Below are positions 26,782-36,237 of a stretch of DNA of 64,000 nucleotides, one piece after another. Within the stretch, counting starts at the first letter, position 1; every line of letters begins with the position of its first letter. Source of the stretch: Clostridiisalibacter paucivorans DSM 22131 (GTDB lineage: Bacteria; Bacillota; Clostridia; Tissierellales; Clostridiisalibacteraceae); contig NZ_JHVL01000002.1 in assembly GCF_000620125.1 (NCBI RefSeq), positions 1 to 64,000 of the forward strand, in the 5' to 3' direction. Below the pieces are notes generated by a model, which did not search any database, was not told the DNA's origin, and saw only the letters and a program-made list of their open reading frames with translations. A program made the position numbers and the translations under genes.

Positions 26782-28092
26782 CTATATATCTTCAATTATT
26801 TTTCCTATAATCTCTTCTTCTTTAATATGCTCTGTTAAAACTGTTAGTATTTCTCCCTCTATATCACTTTTGCAAGGAGCCATAACCTTTATATAATTTG
26901 TAGTATATCCTTCCATCGTTTCCACATGGTCTTTCACATCAGATTCAAATAATACGTCCATCCTTTTATTCAAAAATCCTTTTAAATATTTCTTAGTCAT
27001 CTCTTCTGATATCTCTATTAATTTCTTGCTACGGTCTCTTTTAATCCTACCGTTAATCTGTTCTTTAAACTTAGATGCTGCTGTCCCCTCTCTAGGAGAA
27101 TATTTAAATACATGCACCTTTAAAAAACCTATCTTCTTAACAAATTTACAGGTTTCCTCAAATTGCTCATCTGTCTCTCCAGGAAAGCCTACTATTATAT
27201 CAGTAGTAAGTCCTACATTGGGCATATATCTTTTTATAAGATTGACCTTATCTAAATACTCTTTACTAGTATATTTTCTATTCATTCTTTTTAGTACAAA
27301 ATCACTACCGCTTTGTAGAGAAAGATGAAAATGATTACAAAACTTAGGTAATTCCTTGACTCTTTTTATAAAATCTTCTGTTATCATATTAGGCTCTACA
27401 GAACTCAACCTTATTCTTTCAATAGAAGGTATCTGGTTAATCTCTTCTATAATATCTATTAACCTAATGTTACCCAAATCTTTACCATATGAGGCTATGT
27501 GTATTCCAGTAAGTACTATTTCTTTAAATCCTGCATCAGCCAATCTATTTACTTCTAATATAATATCATCTTTATTTCTACTCCTTATAGGTCCTCTAGT
27601 AAATGGTATTATGCAATAGGTACAATATTGACTACATCCATCTTGAATCTTAACAAAAGCCCTAGTCTTGCCTTTAACATTTTCTATATTCAATGTCTCA
27701 AATTCTGAAACATCCATTATATTTCCTACACTTTTTATCTTCTGACTATTTTCCATAACTTTTTCACATAAATCTACAATATCTTTACGATTCTGTGTAC
27801 CCAATACTATATCCACATCTCCTATACTTGCTACTTCATCAGGGGCAATTTGAGAATAACAGCCTACTACACCTATGACTGCATCCTTATTTATTCGCTT
27901 AGCTTTTCTAATAAATTGTCGTGATTTTCTATCCCCCATATTGGTGACAGTACAAGTATTAATTATATATATATCCGCATAGTCTTGGTCATTTACTATT
28001 GTATATCCTCGTTTTTCAAATATTTCACCCATCGCTTCAGTTTCATATTGATTCACTTTACAACCTAAGGTATGAAAAGCTACTTTACACAT
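26782..28092 (-). CDS. mtaB: tRNA (N6-L-threonylcarbamoyladenosine37-C2)-methylthiotransferase MtaB
   Basis: MtaB (YqeV) adds a methylthio group to t6A37, making ms2t6A in tRNAs reading ANN codons. The 436-residue protein has the UPF0004 domain with Cys11, Cys47 and Cys78 for the auxiliary iron-sulphur cluster, the radical SAM motif C-x3-C-x2-C at Cys153, Cys157 and Cys160, and a C-terminal TRAM domain. ATG 28092 begins MCKVAFHTLGCK; a GTG at 28104 overlaps the rsmE stop. The prmA-rsmE-mtaB order is the B. subtilis one. Confidence 0.95.
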   Translation of the reverse strand: MCKVAFHTLGCKVNQYETEAMGEIFEKRGYTIVNDQDYADIYIINTCTVTNMGDRKSRQFIRKAKRINKDAVIGVVGCYSQIAPDEVASIGDVDIVLGTQNRKDIVDLCEKVMENSQKIKSVGNIMDVSEFETLNIENVKGKTRAFVKIQDGCSQYCTYCIIPFTRGPIRSRNKDDIILEVNRLADAGFKEIVLTGIHIASYGKDLGNIRLIDIIEEINQIPSIERIRLSSVEPNMITEDFIKRVKELPKFCNHFHLSLQSGSDFVLKRMNRKYTSKEYLDKVNLIKRYMPNVGLTTDIIVGFPGETDEQFEETCKFVKKIGFLKVHVFKYSPREGTAASKFKEQINGRIKRDRSKKLIEISEEMTKKYLKGFLNKRMDVLFESDVKDHVETMEGYTTNYIKVMAPCKSDIEGEILTVLTEHIKEEEIIGKIIEDI

Positions 28093-28100
28093 TCTATTTA

Positions 28101-28841
28101 TCACTCCACATCTTCCAACTCATACAGTGCCAATGCTACCGTTACTATGCCAGCCGTTTCAGTTCTAAGTATTCTAGAACCCAAAGAAACTATTTTCGCA
28201 TTTATAGATTTGAAATTTTCAATTTCTGACTCTTCAAACCCACCTTCAGGACCTATAACAATATTCACACTGTCTTTAGATATATTTCTCAATACACTCT
28301 TTATACTTATGTTTTCTTCATTTTCATAGGGTACAATTATATTTTTCTTATCTTTAAGCTCTATTAAAACATCCTTAAATTTCACTGGACTAGTAACTTT
28401 AGGGACAATTCCTCTATTGCATTGTTTTGATGCCTCTAATGCTATTTTATTCCATCTATCAACTTTTTTAGAAGTCTTTTTATGATCTTTAAATTTAACT
28501 ACAACTCTATCACTTATCATAGGTACTATTTTACTAACTCCTAATTCTGTTGCCTTCTGAATAATCAATTCCATTTTAGAACCTTTAGGCATTCCCTGGT
28601 ATAGAATCACTTCAACATCAGACTCGCCCTTAGACTTCATCTTATCAATTATTAATCCAGTCACTTTATCTTTAGCAATAGCTTCTATTTTTACCAGATA
28701 GTCATTCCTTTCACCATCACAAAGAAATATTTCATCCCCTACTTTTAACCTTAAAACATTTTTTATATGATTGACATTTTCACCAGTTATTGTAATATAT
28801 TCATCAGTTATATTATCTTTATCTACAAAAAATCTATGCAT
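28101..28841 (-). CDS. rsmE: 16S rRNA (uracil(1498)-N3)-methyltransferase
   Basis: RsmE methylates U1498 of 16S rRNA. The 246-residue SPOUT-family protein has the N-terminal PUA-like part (MHRFFVDKDNI) and the knotted SAM site near the C-terminus (VIGPEGGFEESEIENF and LGSRILRTETAGIV). Its ATG follows the prmA stop codon without a gap, and it ends next to mtaB. Confidence 0.96.
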   Translation of the reverse strand: MHRFFVDKDNITDEYITITGENVNHIKNVLRLKVGDEIFLCDGERNDYLVKIEAIAKDKVTGLIIDKMKSKGESDVEVILYQGMPKGSKMELIIQKATELGVSKIVPMISDRVVVKFKDHKKTSKKVDRWNKIALEASKQCNRGIVPKVTSPVKFKDVLIELKDKKNIIVPYENEENISIKSVLRNISKDSVNIVIGPEGGFEESEIENFKSINAKIVSLGSRILRTETAGIVTVALALYELEDVE

Positions 28842-29789
28842 TTAATCTACCTCTTTGGGCTTTGAAACAATACATGCCCACTCGCCCATTATTATTTCAT
28901 CTATTATTTTAAGTCCATTGCTCTTTAACGCATCCTTAACTTCTTCTATCTTCTCAAAAATTATCCCTGAAGCAATAAATACTCCATCTTCTTCTAAAAA
29001 CCTAATAATATCTTTAGATAAATCTATTATTACAGATGCTATTATATTGGCAACAATGACATTACCTTTTCCCTCAATCACATCTAAAAGATTACCTTCT
29101 TTTATTTGTACAGTATTGGCTACCCCATTTTTTCTGACATTTTCCCTTGCCACTCTAACAGAGTCTTGGTCTAAATCTATGCCTATAATGCTTACAGCTC
29201 CCAATTTAGCAGCAGCAATTGACAAAATACCAGTGCCACATCCTATATCAAAAACTGTATCTAAATTGTGTACATATTTTTCCAATTGCTGGATGCACAT
29301 TATTGTAGTCTCGTGGGTGCCTGTACCAAATGCCATTCCTGGATCAAGTTCTATAATTATATCATCTTCTATTTTCTCATATGTTTCCCAGGAAGGTTTT
29401 ATAACTACTCTATTACCAACTTTTTTAGGCTTATAATACTTTTTCCATGTATTTGCCCAATCCTGATCATCTATCTCAGATGTGGTAACATTTCCAAGTC
29501 CCTTATCCAGATTATATTGAGGAATTTTTTCTACATTTTGTCTTATAAGCTCTATTTTATCTATCAAGTCTTCACTTTCCTCTAAATATCCCTTTACTGT
29601 TACACCTTCAAATTCATTTTCTAATAATTCAGGATCTATATAGTCCCAATCATCTTCGTTTTTACTTGTAAATATTATATCATTAGGATCTTCTATAACT
29701 AGACCAATTGCTCCAGCCTCATATAATATATTAGACACTGCCTCTACAGCTTCTGTAGTAGTTTCGACTTGGACCTCTATCCACTTCAT
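28842..29789 (-). CDS. prmA: Ribosomal protein L11 methyltransferase
   Basis: PrmA trimethylates ribosomal protein L11. The 316-residue protein has the N-terminal L11-recognition domain and the SAM site VFDIGCGTGILSIAAAKLGA, followed by VANIIA, the catalytic-loop N-I motif of the family. ATG 29789 (MKWIEVQV) lies about nine bases after AAAGGAT. It is first in the prmA-rsmE-mtaB run; a TATAAT at about 29,850 on the minus strand is a likely -10 box. Confidence 0.95.
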   Translation of the reverse strand: MKWIEVQVETTTEAVEAVSNILYEAGAIGLVIEDPNDIIFTSKNEDDWDYIDPELLENEFEGVTVKGYLEESEDLIDKIELIRQNVEKIPQYNLDKGLGNVTTSEIDDQDWANTWKKYYKPKKVGNRVVIKPSWETYEKIEDDIIIELDPGMAFGTGTHETTIMCIQQLEKYVHNLDTVFDIGCGTGILSIAAAKLGAVSIIGIDLDQDSVRVARENVRKNGVANTVQIKEGNLLDVIEGKGNVIVANIIASVIIDLSKDIIRFLEEDGVFIASGIIFEKIEEVKDALKSNGLKIIDEIIMGEWACIVSKPKEVD

Positions 29790-29920
29790 AGTATCCACAT
29801 CCTTTATTATTCATGTATTTAACAGTTGGTATTCATCTAATTATTATAACTCATATTTTTTAAAAATACCAGATTAAATGGAATAATCTCATATTATAAA
29901 GTATAAATATGATTATTTAA

Positions 29921-29954
29921 AATCAAAACGGCGAAGAATATCGCCGCTTTGATT
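29921..29954 (-). terminator. Terminator after dnaJ
   Basis: A 14-bp stem (AATCAAAACGGCGA paired with TCGCCGCTTTGATT) is followed on the minus strand by TTTTAAAT. It closes the hrcA-grpE-dnaK-dnaJ operon. Confidence 0.85.
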
Positions 29955-29972
29955 CTCCATAATTAAATTACT

Positions 29973-31109
29973 TTATCCTCCAAAAGCATCTTTAACTTTG
30001 TCAAAAAAACCCTTTTTTTGTTGATGGAAAGTCTCTCCTGTTTCCTTAGCAAACTCTTTTAAAATTTCTTTTTGCTTCTCGTTTAAATTTTTAGGCACTT
30101 CAATTACTACCTTAACATATTGATCTCCTCTTCCATATCCTCTTAAATTCGGTATTCCTTTATTTTTTAATCTAAATACCGTTCCAGTTTGCGTACCCTC
30201 TGGTATTTTATATTTAACTTTTCCGTCTAATGTAGGTACTTCAACCTCATCTCCTAAAGCTGCTTGAACAAAGGTTATAGGGAATTCACAAATAACGTCA
30301 TTTCCTTCTCTATTAAATATCTTATGAGGTCTAACATTTATATATATATATAGATCGCCCCTAGGGCCACCCTTTTCTCCAGGTTCGCCCTCTCCTCTTA
30401 AAGGCATTACTGATCCAGTATCTACACCTGCTGGTATTTTTATATTAATTTTTTTAATCTTAGCTTCTTTCCCAGTTCCATGACATTTATTGCAAGGACT
30501 CTCTATATTTTCACCTGTACCATTACATTCATCACAGGTTTTAACATTGACAAATTGCCCTAAAGGAGTCTTTTGAGCATATCTAACTTCTCCTGTTCCA
30601 TTACATTTAGTACAAGTAGATTTTTTGGTTCCTGGTTTAGCCCCTGTTCCATTACATACAGAACAATCTTCCATCCTCCTAAACTTTATCTCTTTCTCTG
30701 CACCAAATGCTGCCTCTTCAAAATCAATATCTATTTGATATTTGATATCAGCACCTCTTTTTGGCCCTGATTTCCTTTGTCTTGAAGAAAAGCCTCCACC
30801 AAAGAAATCTCCAAAAATATCTCCAAAAATATCTCCAAAATCTCCAAAGCCTTGCTCAAATCCTTGTCCTCCTGCTCCATTTCCATTGACTCCAGCATGA
30901 CCAAATCTATCATATCTTTGTCTCTTTTCACTATTACTCAATACTTCATACGCCTCATTGGCCTCTTTAAGTTTGTCAGAGGCTTCTTCATTGTTTGGAT
31001 TTAAGTCGGGATGATATTTCTTTGCCACTTTTCTATATGCTCTCTTTATTTCATCTTGAGATGCATTTTTATCTACTCCTAATATTTCATAATAATCCCT
31101 TTTACTCAA
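29973..31109 (-). CDS. dnaJ: Chaperone protein DnaJ
   Basis: DnaJ is the co-chaperone that delivers substrates and stimulates the DnaK ATPase. The 378-residue type I protein has the J domain with HPD (KKYHPDLN), a Gly/Phe-rich linker (about 75-110), four CxxCxGxG zinc repeats ([32 protein letters not shown]) and the C-terminal beta domains. It follows dnaK across a strong hairpin. Confidence 0.98.
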   Translation of the reverse strand: MSKRDYYEILGVDKNASQDEIKRAYRKVAKKYHPDLNPNNEEASDKLKEANEAYEVLSNSEKRQRYDRFGHAGVNGNGAGGQGFEQGFGDFGDIFGDIFGDFFGGGFSSRQRKSGPKRGADIKYQIDIDFEEAAFGAEKEIKFRRMEDCSVCNGTGAKPGTKKSTCTKCNGTGEVRYAQKTPLGQFVNVKTCDECNGTGENIESPCNKCHGTGKEAKIKKINIKIPAGVDTGSVMPLRGEGEPGEKGGPRGDLYIYINVRPHKIFNREGNDVICEFPITFVQAALGDEVEVPTLDGKVKYKIPEGTQTGTVFRLKNKGIPNLRGYGRGDQYVKVVIEVPKNLNEKQKEILKEFAKETGETFHQQKKGFFDKVKDAFGG

Positions 31110-31149
31110 TTTCTCACCACCTTCTAGCTTTGACTATTACAGTTAAAAA

Positions 31150-31179
31150 CCAAAGCTAAATCTTAAGATTTAGCTTTGG
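31150..31179 (-). terminator. Hairpin terminator between dnaK and dnaJ
   Basis: Two perfect 15-base arms (CCAAAGCTAAATCTT and its complement) are followed on the minus strand by TTTTTAACTG. It sits 12 bases after the dnaK stop codon, so it should reduce transcription into dnaJ and keep DnaJ below DnaK. Confidence 0.8.
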
Positions 31180-31190
31180 TAAATTTTAGA

Positions 31191-33041
31191 TTATTTGTCT
31201 TCATCATCTACTACTTCGTAATCTGCATCTACCACATTATCATCGCTTTGATTATTTTCTTGTTGCCCTTGTTCTGCTTGCCCTTGCTGTGCTTGCCCTT
31301 GTTGTTGTGCCTGTTCATACATCTTTTGAGATATAGCATGGAACGCATTTGTCAATTCTTCTGTCTTCTTCTTAATATCTTCAATGTTATCTCCCTCTAA
31401 GGATTTTTTCAATTCATCTAATTTACCCTGAACTTTTGACTTTTCATCTTCTGAAATTTTGCCTTCCATATCTTTCAATGTTTTCTCAGTTTGATATACT
31501 AAAGAATCAGCATTATTTCTAACCTCTATCTCTTCTTTTCTCTTCTTATCTTCTTCAGCAAACTTCTCTGCTTCTTTTACTTTCTTATTTATTTCTTCAT
31601 CTGTTAAGTTTGTAGATGCTGTTATAGTTATCTTTTGCTCTTTACCAGTTCCTAAATCTTTAGCAGAAACATTAACTATACCATTGGCATCTATATCAAA
31701 AGTAACCTCTATTTGTGGTACACCTCTTGGTGCTGGTGGTATACCAGAAAGTTGGAATCTTCCCAAAGTAACATTGTCTTTAGCCATTGGTCTCTCACCT
31801 TGAAGTACATGTATGTCAACAGCTGTTTGATTATCAGCAGCAGTTGAAAATACCTGGCTCTTCTTAGTAGGTATAGTAGTATTCCTCTCTATAAGCTTTG
31901 TAGCAACTCCACCTAATGTCTCTATTCCTAAAGATAATGGTGTTACATCTAATAATAATACATCTTTAACTTCACCACTTAAAACTCCACCTTGTATTGC
32001 AGCTCCCAATGCCACACACTCATCTGGATTTACTCCTTTATGTGGATCTTTGCCAGTAAGTTTTTTTACAGCTTCTTGTACAGCAGGTATCCTTGTAGAA
32101 CCACCAACTAATATTACTTTATCTATATCTGATGGTGATAATCCTGCATCTGATAATGCATCCTTAGTAGGTCCCAATGTCCTTTCTACAAGATTAGATG
32201 AAAGTTCTTCAAATTTTGCTCTCTTCAAATCTATATTTAGATGCTTAGGACCTTCTTGAGTAGCAGTAATAAATGGTAAGTTTACATTGGTAGTCATTGT
32301 ACTAGAAAGTTCTTTTTTTGCCTTTTCAGCAGCTTCTTTTAGTCTTTGCAATGCCATATTATCTTTTCTTAAATCTATACCATTTTCTTTCTTAAATTCT
32401 TCAGCTAAGTAATCTATTATTACTTGGTCAAAATCATCCCCACCAAGCATATTGTCTCCTTTAGTAGCAACAACTTCAAATACTCCATCTCCCAATTCAA
32501 GTATAGATACATCAAATGTACCTCCACCAAGGTCAAACACCATTATTTTTTGTTGTTCATCAACCTTGTCAAGACCATAAGATAATGAAGCAGCTGTTGG
32601 CTCATTAATAATCCTCAATACATTTAGCCCTGATATCCTACCTGCATCCTTTGTAGCTTGCCTTTGGCTATCAGTAAAATACGCTGGCACTGTTATTACT
32701 ACATCGGTTACCTTTTCTCCTAAATAATTTTCAGCATCTGATTTTAATTTTTGCAAAATCATTGCAGATATATCTTGAGGTGTATGTTTCTTACCATCAA
32801 TATCCACGCCATAATCAGTACCCATATGTCTCTTTATGGACATTATAGTTCTATCAGGGTTAGTTATGGCTTGTCGTTTAGCTGTCTCTCCAACTAATCT
32901 CTCGCCTTCTTTAGTAAATGCTACAACAGAAGGTGTTGTTCTATTTCCTTCCGCATTAGATATAACTACTGATTCTCCGCCTTCCATTACGGCAACGCAT
33001 GAGTTTGTTGTTCCCAAGTCAATTCCTATAACTTTTCCCAT
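31191..33041 (-). CDS. dnaK: Chaperone protein DnaK (Hsp70)
   Basis: DnaK is the ATP-dependent Hsp70 chaperone. The 616-residue protein has the nucleotide-binding domain ([46 protein letters not shown]), the linker [19 protein letters not shown] region and the substrate and lid domains. The C-terminal tail is unusually Gln/Gly-rich ([16 protein letters not shown]) before the conserved [14 protein letters not shown] end. It belongs to the CIRCE-controlled hrcA operon. Confidence 0.98.
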   Translation of the reverse strand: MGKVIGIDLGTTNSCVAVMEGGESVVISNAEGNRTTPSVVAFTKEGERLVGETAKRQAITNPDRTIMSIKRHMGTDYGVDIDGKKHTPQDISAMILQKLKSDAENYLGEKVTDVVITVPAYFTDSQRQATKDAGRISGLNVLRIINEPTAASLSYGLDKVDEQQKIMVFDLGGGTFDVSILELGDGVFEVVATKGDNMLGGDDFDQVIIDYLAEEFKKENGIDLRKDNMALQRLKEAAEKAKKELSSTMTTNVNLPFITATQEGPKHLNIDLKRAKFEELSSNLVERTLGPTKDALSDAGLSPSDIDKVILVGGSTRIPAVQEAVKKLTGKDPHKGVNPDECVALGAAIQGGVLSGEVKDVLLLDVTPLSLGIETLGGVATKLIERNTTIPTKKSQVFSTAADNQTAVDIHVLQGERPMAKDNVTLGRFQLSGIPPAPRGVPQIEVTFDIDANGIVNVSAKDLGTGKEQKITITASTNLTDEEINKKVKEAEKFAEEDKKRKEEIEVRNNADSLVYQTEKTLKDMEGKISEDEKSKVQGKLDELKKSLEGDNIEDIKKKTEELTNAFHAISQKMYEQAQQQGQAQQGQAEQGQQENNQSDDNVVDADYEVVDDEDK

Positions 33042-33067
33042 TTTAAATCCTCCTTGTATATTCTCTG

Positions 33068-33688
33068 TTATTTTGATACCTTTACCATACTAGGTCTTAT
33101 GACCTTATCCTTTAGTTTATATCCTTTTTGTAAAACTTCAGTTACTGTATTGGACTCTTTATTTTCAGCTTCATCTTGCATTACTGCATAATGAAAATTA
33201 GGATCAAAGGTTTCATCCTTAGCCTCTATCTCTTCTAATCCTATTTTTTTAAGTATTTCCATTAGCTGTTCATATAACATTCTCACACCTTGATAAAAGC
33301 TATCTTCTTTAAACTTATCATCTACATTTAATGCCCTATCAAAGTTATCTATCACAGCTAACAGTTCTGTTACTAACTCTTCACAAGCATATTTATATAT
33401 AGATTGCTTTTCCTTTTCTGACCTCTTTTTATAATTAGTGAAATCGGCCTGCAATCTGGTATAGCTATTGTTTAAATCTTCTTTCTCCTTTAATAATTTT
33501 TCATACTCTTTCCTGTAGTCAATATCATTTGATTTTTGACTACATTCTTGATCATCAACATCATCTTTAATCTCATCAGCTTGTTGATCACAATTTTCAC
33601 TATCAATATGTTTTTTAGTTTCACTTTTCTCTTTACTATCTCCCCCTTCTTCTATAGTCTCACTGGGGTCCTTTTCCTCTTTAATCAA
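33068..33688 (-). CDS. grpE: Nucleotide exchange factor GrpE
   Basis: GrpE releases ADP from DnaK. The 206-residue protein starts with a very acidic disordered part (about residues 1-60), then a long coiled coil ([19 protein letters not shown]) and the beta-wing domain ([31 protein letters not shown]). The start is TTG with GAGGTG six bases upstream. It lies between hrcA and dnaK. Confidence 0.96.
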   Translation of the reverse strand: MIKEEKDPSETIEEGGDSKEKSETKKHIDSENCDQQADEIKDDVDDQECSQKSNDIDYRKEYEKLLKEKEDLNNSYTRLQADFTNYKKRSEKEKQSIYKYACEELVTELLAVIDNFDRALNVDDKFKEDSFYQGVRMLYEQLMEILKKIGLEEIEAKDETFDPNFHYAVMQDEAENKESNTVTEVLQKGYKLKDKVIRPSMVKVSK

Positions 33689-33741
33689 CTACTTCACCTC
33701 TTTCATTGTATTAAGGCATAATTCAAATAATTATTTTAACA

Positions 33742-33782
33742 ATACAAAGATATTAATTGTATACAATCTAATACCTTTGTAT
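33742..33782 (-). repeat. Hairpin between hrcA and grpE
   Basis: ATACAAAGGTATTA and TAATATCTTTGTAT on the minus strand form a long stem with one G-U pair and an inner small palindrome. It begins a few bases after the hrcA stop codon and lacks a U-tract. It is more like an mRNA processing or stability hairpin than a terminator. Confidence 0.6.
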
Positions 33783-33784
33783 CA

Positions 33785-34816
33785 TCAAATAAAATACTTT
33801 GTCAAAATGTCATTTAAATTCAACGCCACAACTTTTACTACAGGTATTACCATGGAATAATCCATCCTGGTAGGGCCTATAACTCCTATTTTCCCTATAG
33901 TCTTTCCATCAAGATTATATGTGGCAGTAATTATACTACAATTTTCAAGTTCTTTATGACTGTTTTCACTACCTATAGTTACATCTATATCTCCACTATA
34001 TCCTCTCATGAGCATATCTACTACAAATTGCTTATTTTCCATGAATGATATAAAGGCTTTAGCTTTAGATACATCTTTATACTCTGGAAAATCAAATATA
34101 TTAGTCAATCCTTCAGAAAACAATTCTATTTCTTCCAATTCATTTATACATTGGTTAAATAGAGGTATAACATTTCTCAATGTATTTTTATAATTATATA
34201 TTTCCTTTACAAGACTTTCCTCTAGTTCCTTGCCTATTTGCCCTATTATATGTCCTTCAAGCTTTGCATTTAATAAATTAGTTATTATAGTCAAATGATC
34301 TGTAGAAATATACTCATCTACTCTAAACATGGTGTTTTTAACTACACCTGAATCTGTTATTATAACTACCAATATTTTATTATCATCTATGGGTACTAAC
34401 TGTATATGTTTTAGTCTACTTTGCTTTATCCTAGGTGCTATAGCCAAAGATGTATATTTAGTAATTTGAGATAATATTTTAGAACTATTCTGAATGACCT
34501 GTTCTATTTCCCCTACTTCTTCTAAAAGAATATCTTTTATTCTGTCTTTATACTTTAGCTGACCAGTCTTAACCTTCATAAGACTATCAACATAAAGTCT
34601 ATAAGCCTTGTCTGAAGGTATTCTCCCTGCAGATGTATGGGGCTGAACAAGAAATCCCAAGTCTTCTAAATCTGACATCTCATTTCTTATAGTAGCTGAA
34701 CTCACACCTAAATCATATTTTTTCGATATTGTTCTAGAACCGACCGGTTCTGCATTAGTTATATAATTATGGATGATGGCCTGTAGTATCTTTAGCTTTC
34801 TATCATCAATAATCAT
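33785..34816 (-). CDS. hrcA: Heat-inducible transcription repressor HrcA
   Basis: HrcA represses class I heat-shock genes by binding CIRCE. The 343-residue protein has an N-terminal winged helix (YDLGVSSATIRNEMSDLEDLGFL), the family motif QPHTSAGRIPSDKAYRLYVD and a GAF-like dimer domain. The ATG follows GGGGTGATT. A perfect CIRCE lies about 70 bases upstream, so it controls its own operon. Confidence 0.98.
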   Translation of the reverse strand: MIIDDRKLKILQAIIHNYITNAEPVGSRTISKKYDLGVSSATIRNEMSDLEDLGFLVQPHTSAGRIPSDKAYRLYVDSLMKVKTGQLKYKDRIKDILLEEVGEIEQVIQNSSKILSQITKYTSLAIAPRIKQSRLKHIQLVPIDDNKILVVIITDSGVVKNTMFRVDEYISTDHLTIITNLLNAKLEGHIIGQIGKELEESLVKEIYNYKNTLRNVIPLFNQCINELEEIELFSEGLTNIFDFPEYKDVSKAKAFISFMENKQFVVDMLMRGYSGDIDVTIGSENSHKELENCSIITATYNLDGKTIGKIGVIGPTRMDYSMVIPVVKVVALNLNDILTKYFI

Positions 34817-34883
34817 AAATAATCACCCCAATTATTCAATCCAATGAGACTATAACTGACTTTCAAGATTTAATATCAATTTA

Positions 34884-34910
34884 TTAGCACTCTAGTTGAT
34901 TGAGTGCTAA
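34884..34910. promoter_or_regulatory. CIRCE operator (HrcA binding site)
   Basis: TTAGCACTC (34884-34892), nine bases, then GAGTGCTAA (34902-34910) is a perfect match to the CIRCE consensus. It lies just downstream of the hrcA promoter. Confidence 0.97.
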
Positions 34911-34923
34911 ACTTTACGCTTCT

Positions 34924-34952
34924 AAATTATCATTGAAAATAGCTTTTGTCAA
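34924..34952 (-). promoter_or_regulatory. Sigma-A promoter of the hrcA-grpE-dnaK-dnaJ operon
   Basis: On the minus strand a perfect TTGACA (34947-34952), a 17-base spacer and TAATTT (34924-34929) precede the CIRCE by about 14 bases, the usual layout. A GATAAT two bases nearer the -35 box is the alternative -10. Confidence 0.8.
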
Positions 34953-35031
34953 TACCTTTATGCAAAAATATTTTATATTAATGAAAATATTATTATTTTA
35001 TTATTGACCTTTCCAATATTTGATACATATT

Positions 35032-36168
35032 CTAAAATAAAAAATCCCCAAACACAATATTTGAAAAATCTAATCCAATTGATGTTAATTTTAAAACAGG
35101 GCCTTCTTGTACAATAAGGCCTTGCTTCTTCAACTTTTCTATTTTATTTCCAAACAAGCTTTCAATATCTACATTAAATCTCCGAAAAAAGGAGTCATAA
35201 TTTATCCCTTTATTCAATCTAAGACCCAATATTATATATTCTGAAATTTCCATCTGGTAATCTATATATTCAGTTTCACTTATTGGACACATATTATTAT
35301 CTATATCATTAAAATAATCCATTATTTTTTCTTTATTACCCCATCTTTTATTAAATAAATTAGAATAGGCTCCAACACCTATTCCTAAATAGGGCTTTAT
35401 CTCCCAATACATGAGATTGTGCCTACACAAATATCCATCTTTGGCAAAGTTAGATATTTCATATTGTTTGATTCCATTCTTCTTTAATAATTCTATTCCC
35501 TGATGGTACATCCTTCTTTCATCATCTTCATCAGGTAATTTTATTTGATGTTTTAAATACATATTATGAAAAGGTGTACCTTCTTCAATTTTTAAACTAT
35601 AAAAAGATATGTGCTCAACCCCTATTTCTATAGATTTTTTCAATGTTTCCAATACATCATATATCTTTTGATCTGGCAAGTTAAACATTATATCAAAATT
35701 CACATTCTTAAATCCTTTTTTTCTTATTGCATTATAAGTATTTAAAACATCCTTACTATCATGTATTCTTCCTATACTCTTTAATATACCATCATTCAGG
35801 GACTGTACACCTAAACTTATACGGTTTATTCCTGAAGATTTATATATAGAAAGTTTCTCTTGATCAAATGTCTTCGGATTTCCTTCCAAAGTTACTTCCA
35901 ATTCCCTTCCTACATTAAAGTTTTGATATACATGTTCCAGTATATTATATATATATTTTCCATCAATAGCTGATGGAGTACCACCTCCGAAAAAAATTGT
36001 GTCTATTATATAATCCTTTAACTTATCTGCGTACATATTTATTTCTTTTTTTATATATGCAATATACTTATCAACTATTTCCCAATTATCGTCCCAAGAA
36101 TTAAAATCACAATAAAAACATTTACTTATGCAAAAAGGGATATGTATATATAACCCCATCTTTTCCAT
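35032..36168 (-). CDS. hemW: HemW-type radical SAM protein
   Basis: HemW is a heme chaperone of the radical SAM class, long misnamed as an oxygen-independent coproporphyrinogen oxidase. The 378-residue protein has C-x3-C-x2-C (CISKCFYC), FFGGGTPS and the SLGVQS motif, with a HemN C-terminal domain. The first ATG after GGAGTG is used. It follows lepA by about 70 bases, the order hemW-hrcA being conserved. A role in heme delivery in this probable anaerobe is uncertain. Confidence 0.92.
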   Translation of the reverse strand: MEKMGLYIHIPFCISKCFYCDFNSWDDNWEIVDKYIAYIKKEINMYADKLKDYIIDTIFFGGGTPSAIDGKYIYNILEHVYQNFNVGRELEVTLEGNPKTFDQEKLSIYKSSGINRISLGVQSLNDGILKSIGRIHDSKDVLNTYNAIRKKGFKNVNFDIMFNLPDQKIYDVLETLKKSIEIGVEHISFYSLKIEEGTPFHNMYLKHQIKLPDEDDERRMYHQGIELLKKNGIKQYEISNFAKDGYLCRHNLMYWEIKPYLGIGVGAYSNLFNKRWGNKEKIMDYFNDIDNNMCPISETEYIDYQMEISEYIILGLRLNKGINYDSFFRRFNVDIESLFGNKIEKLKKQGLIVQEGPVLKLTSIGLDFSNIVFGDFLF

Positions 36169-36192
36169 AATTTCACTCCTAGTTATAGTCTT

Positions 36193-36230
36193 ATATTTAG
36201 TGGCAATCTTGTATAATTGCCACCAAATAT
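36193..36230 (-). terminator. Hairpin after lepA
   Basis: Fifteen-base arms (ATATTTAGTGGCAAT and ATTGCCACCAAATAT on the + strand, one mismatch) lie nine bases after the lepA stop codon. The U-tract on the minus strand is poor, so it may be a partial terminator before hemW. Confidence 0.55.
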
Positions 36231-36237
36231 AGATATA

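Noticed and set aside
28855-29436. 193-codon rightward open frame
   Set aside because: Antisense to prmA, whose motifs are all present; no ribosome site and shadow-like composition.
35032-36168. Oxygen-independent coproporphyrinogen III oxidase HemN
   Set aside because: Position next to hrcA/lepA, length and the CxxxCxxC surroundings fit HemW, the heme-chaperone branch.
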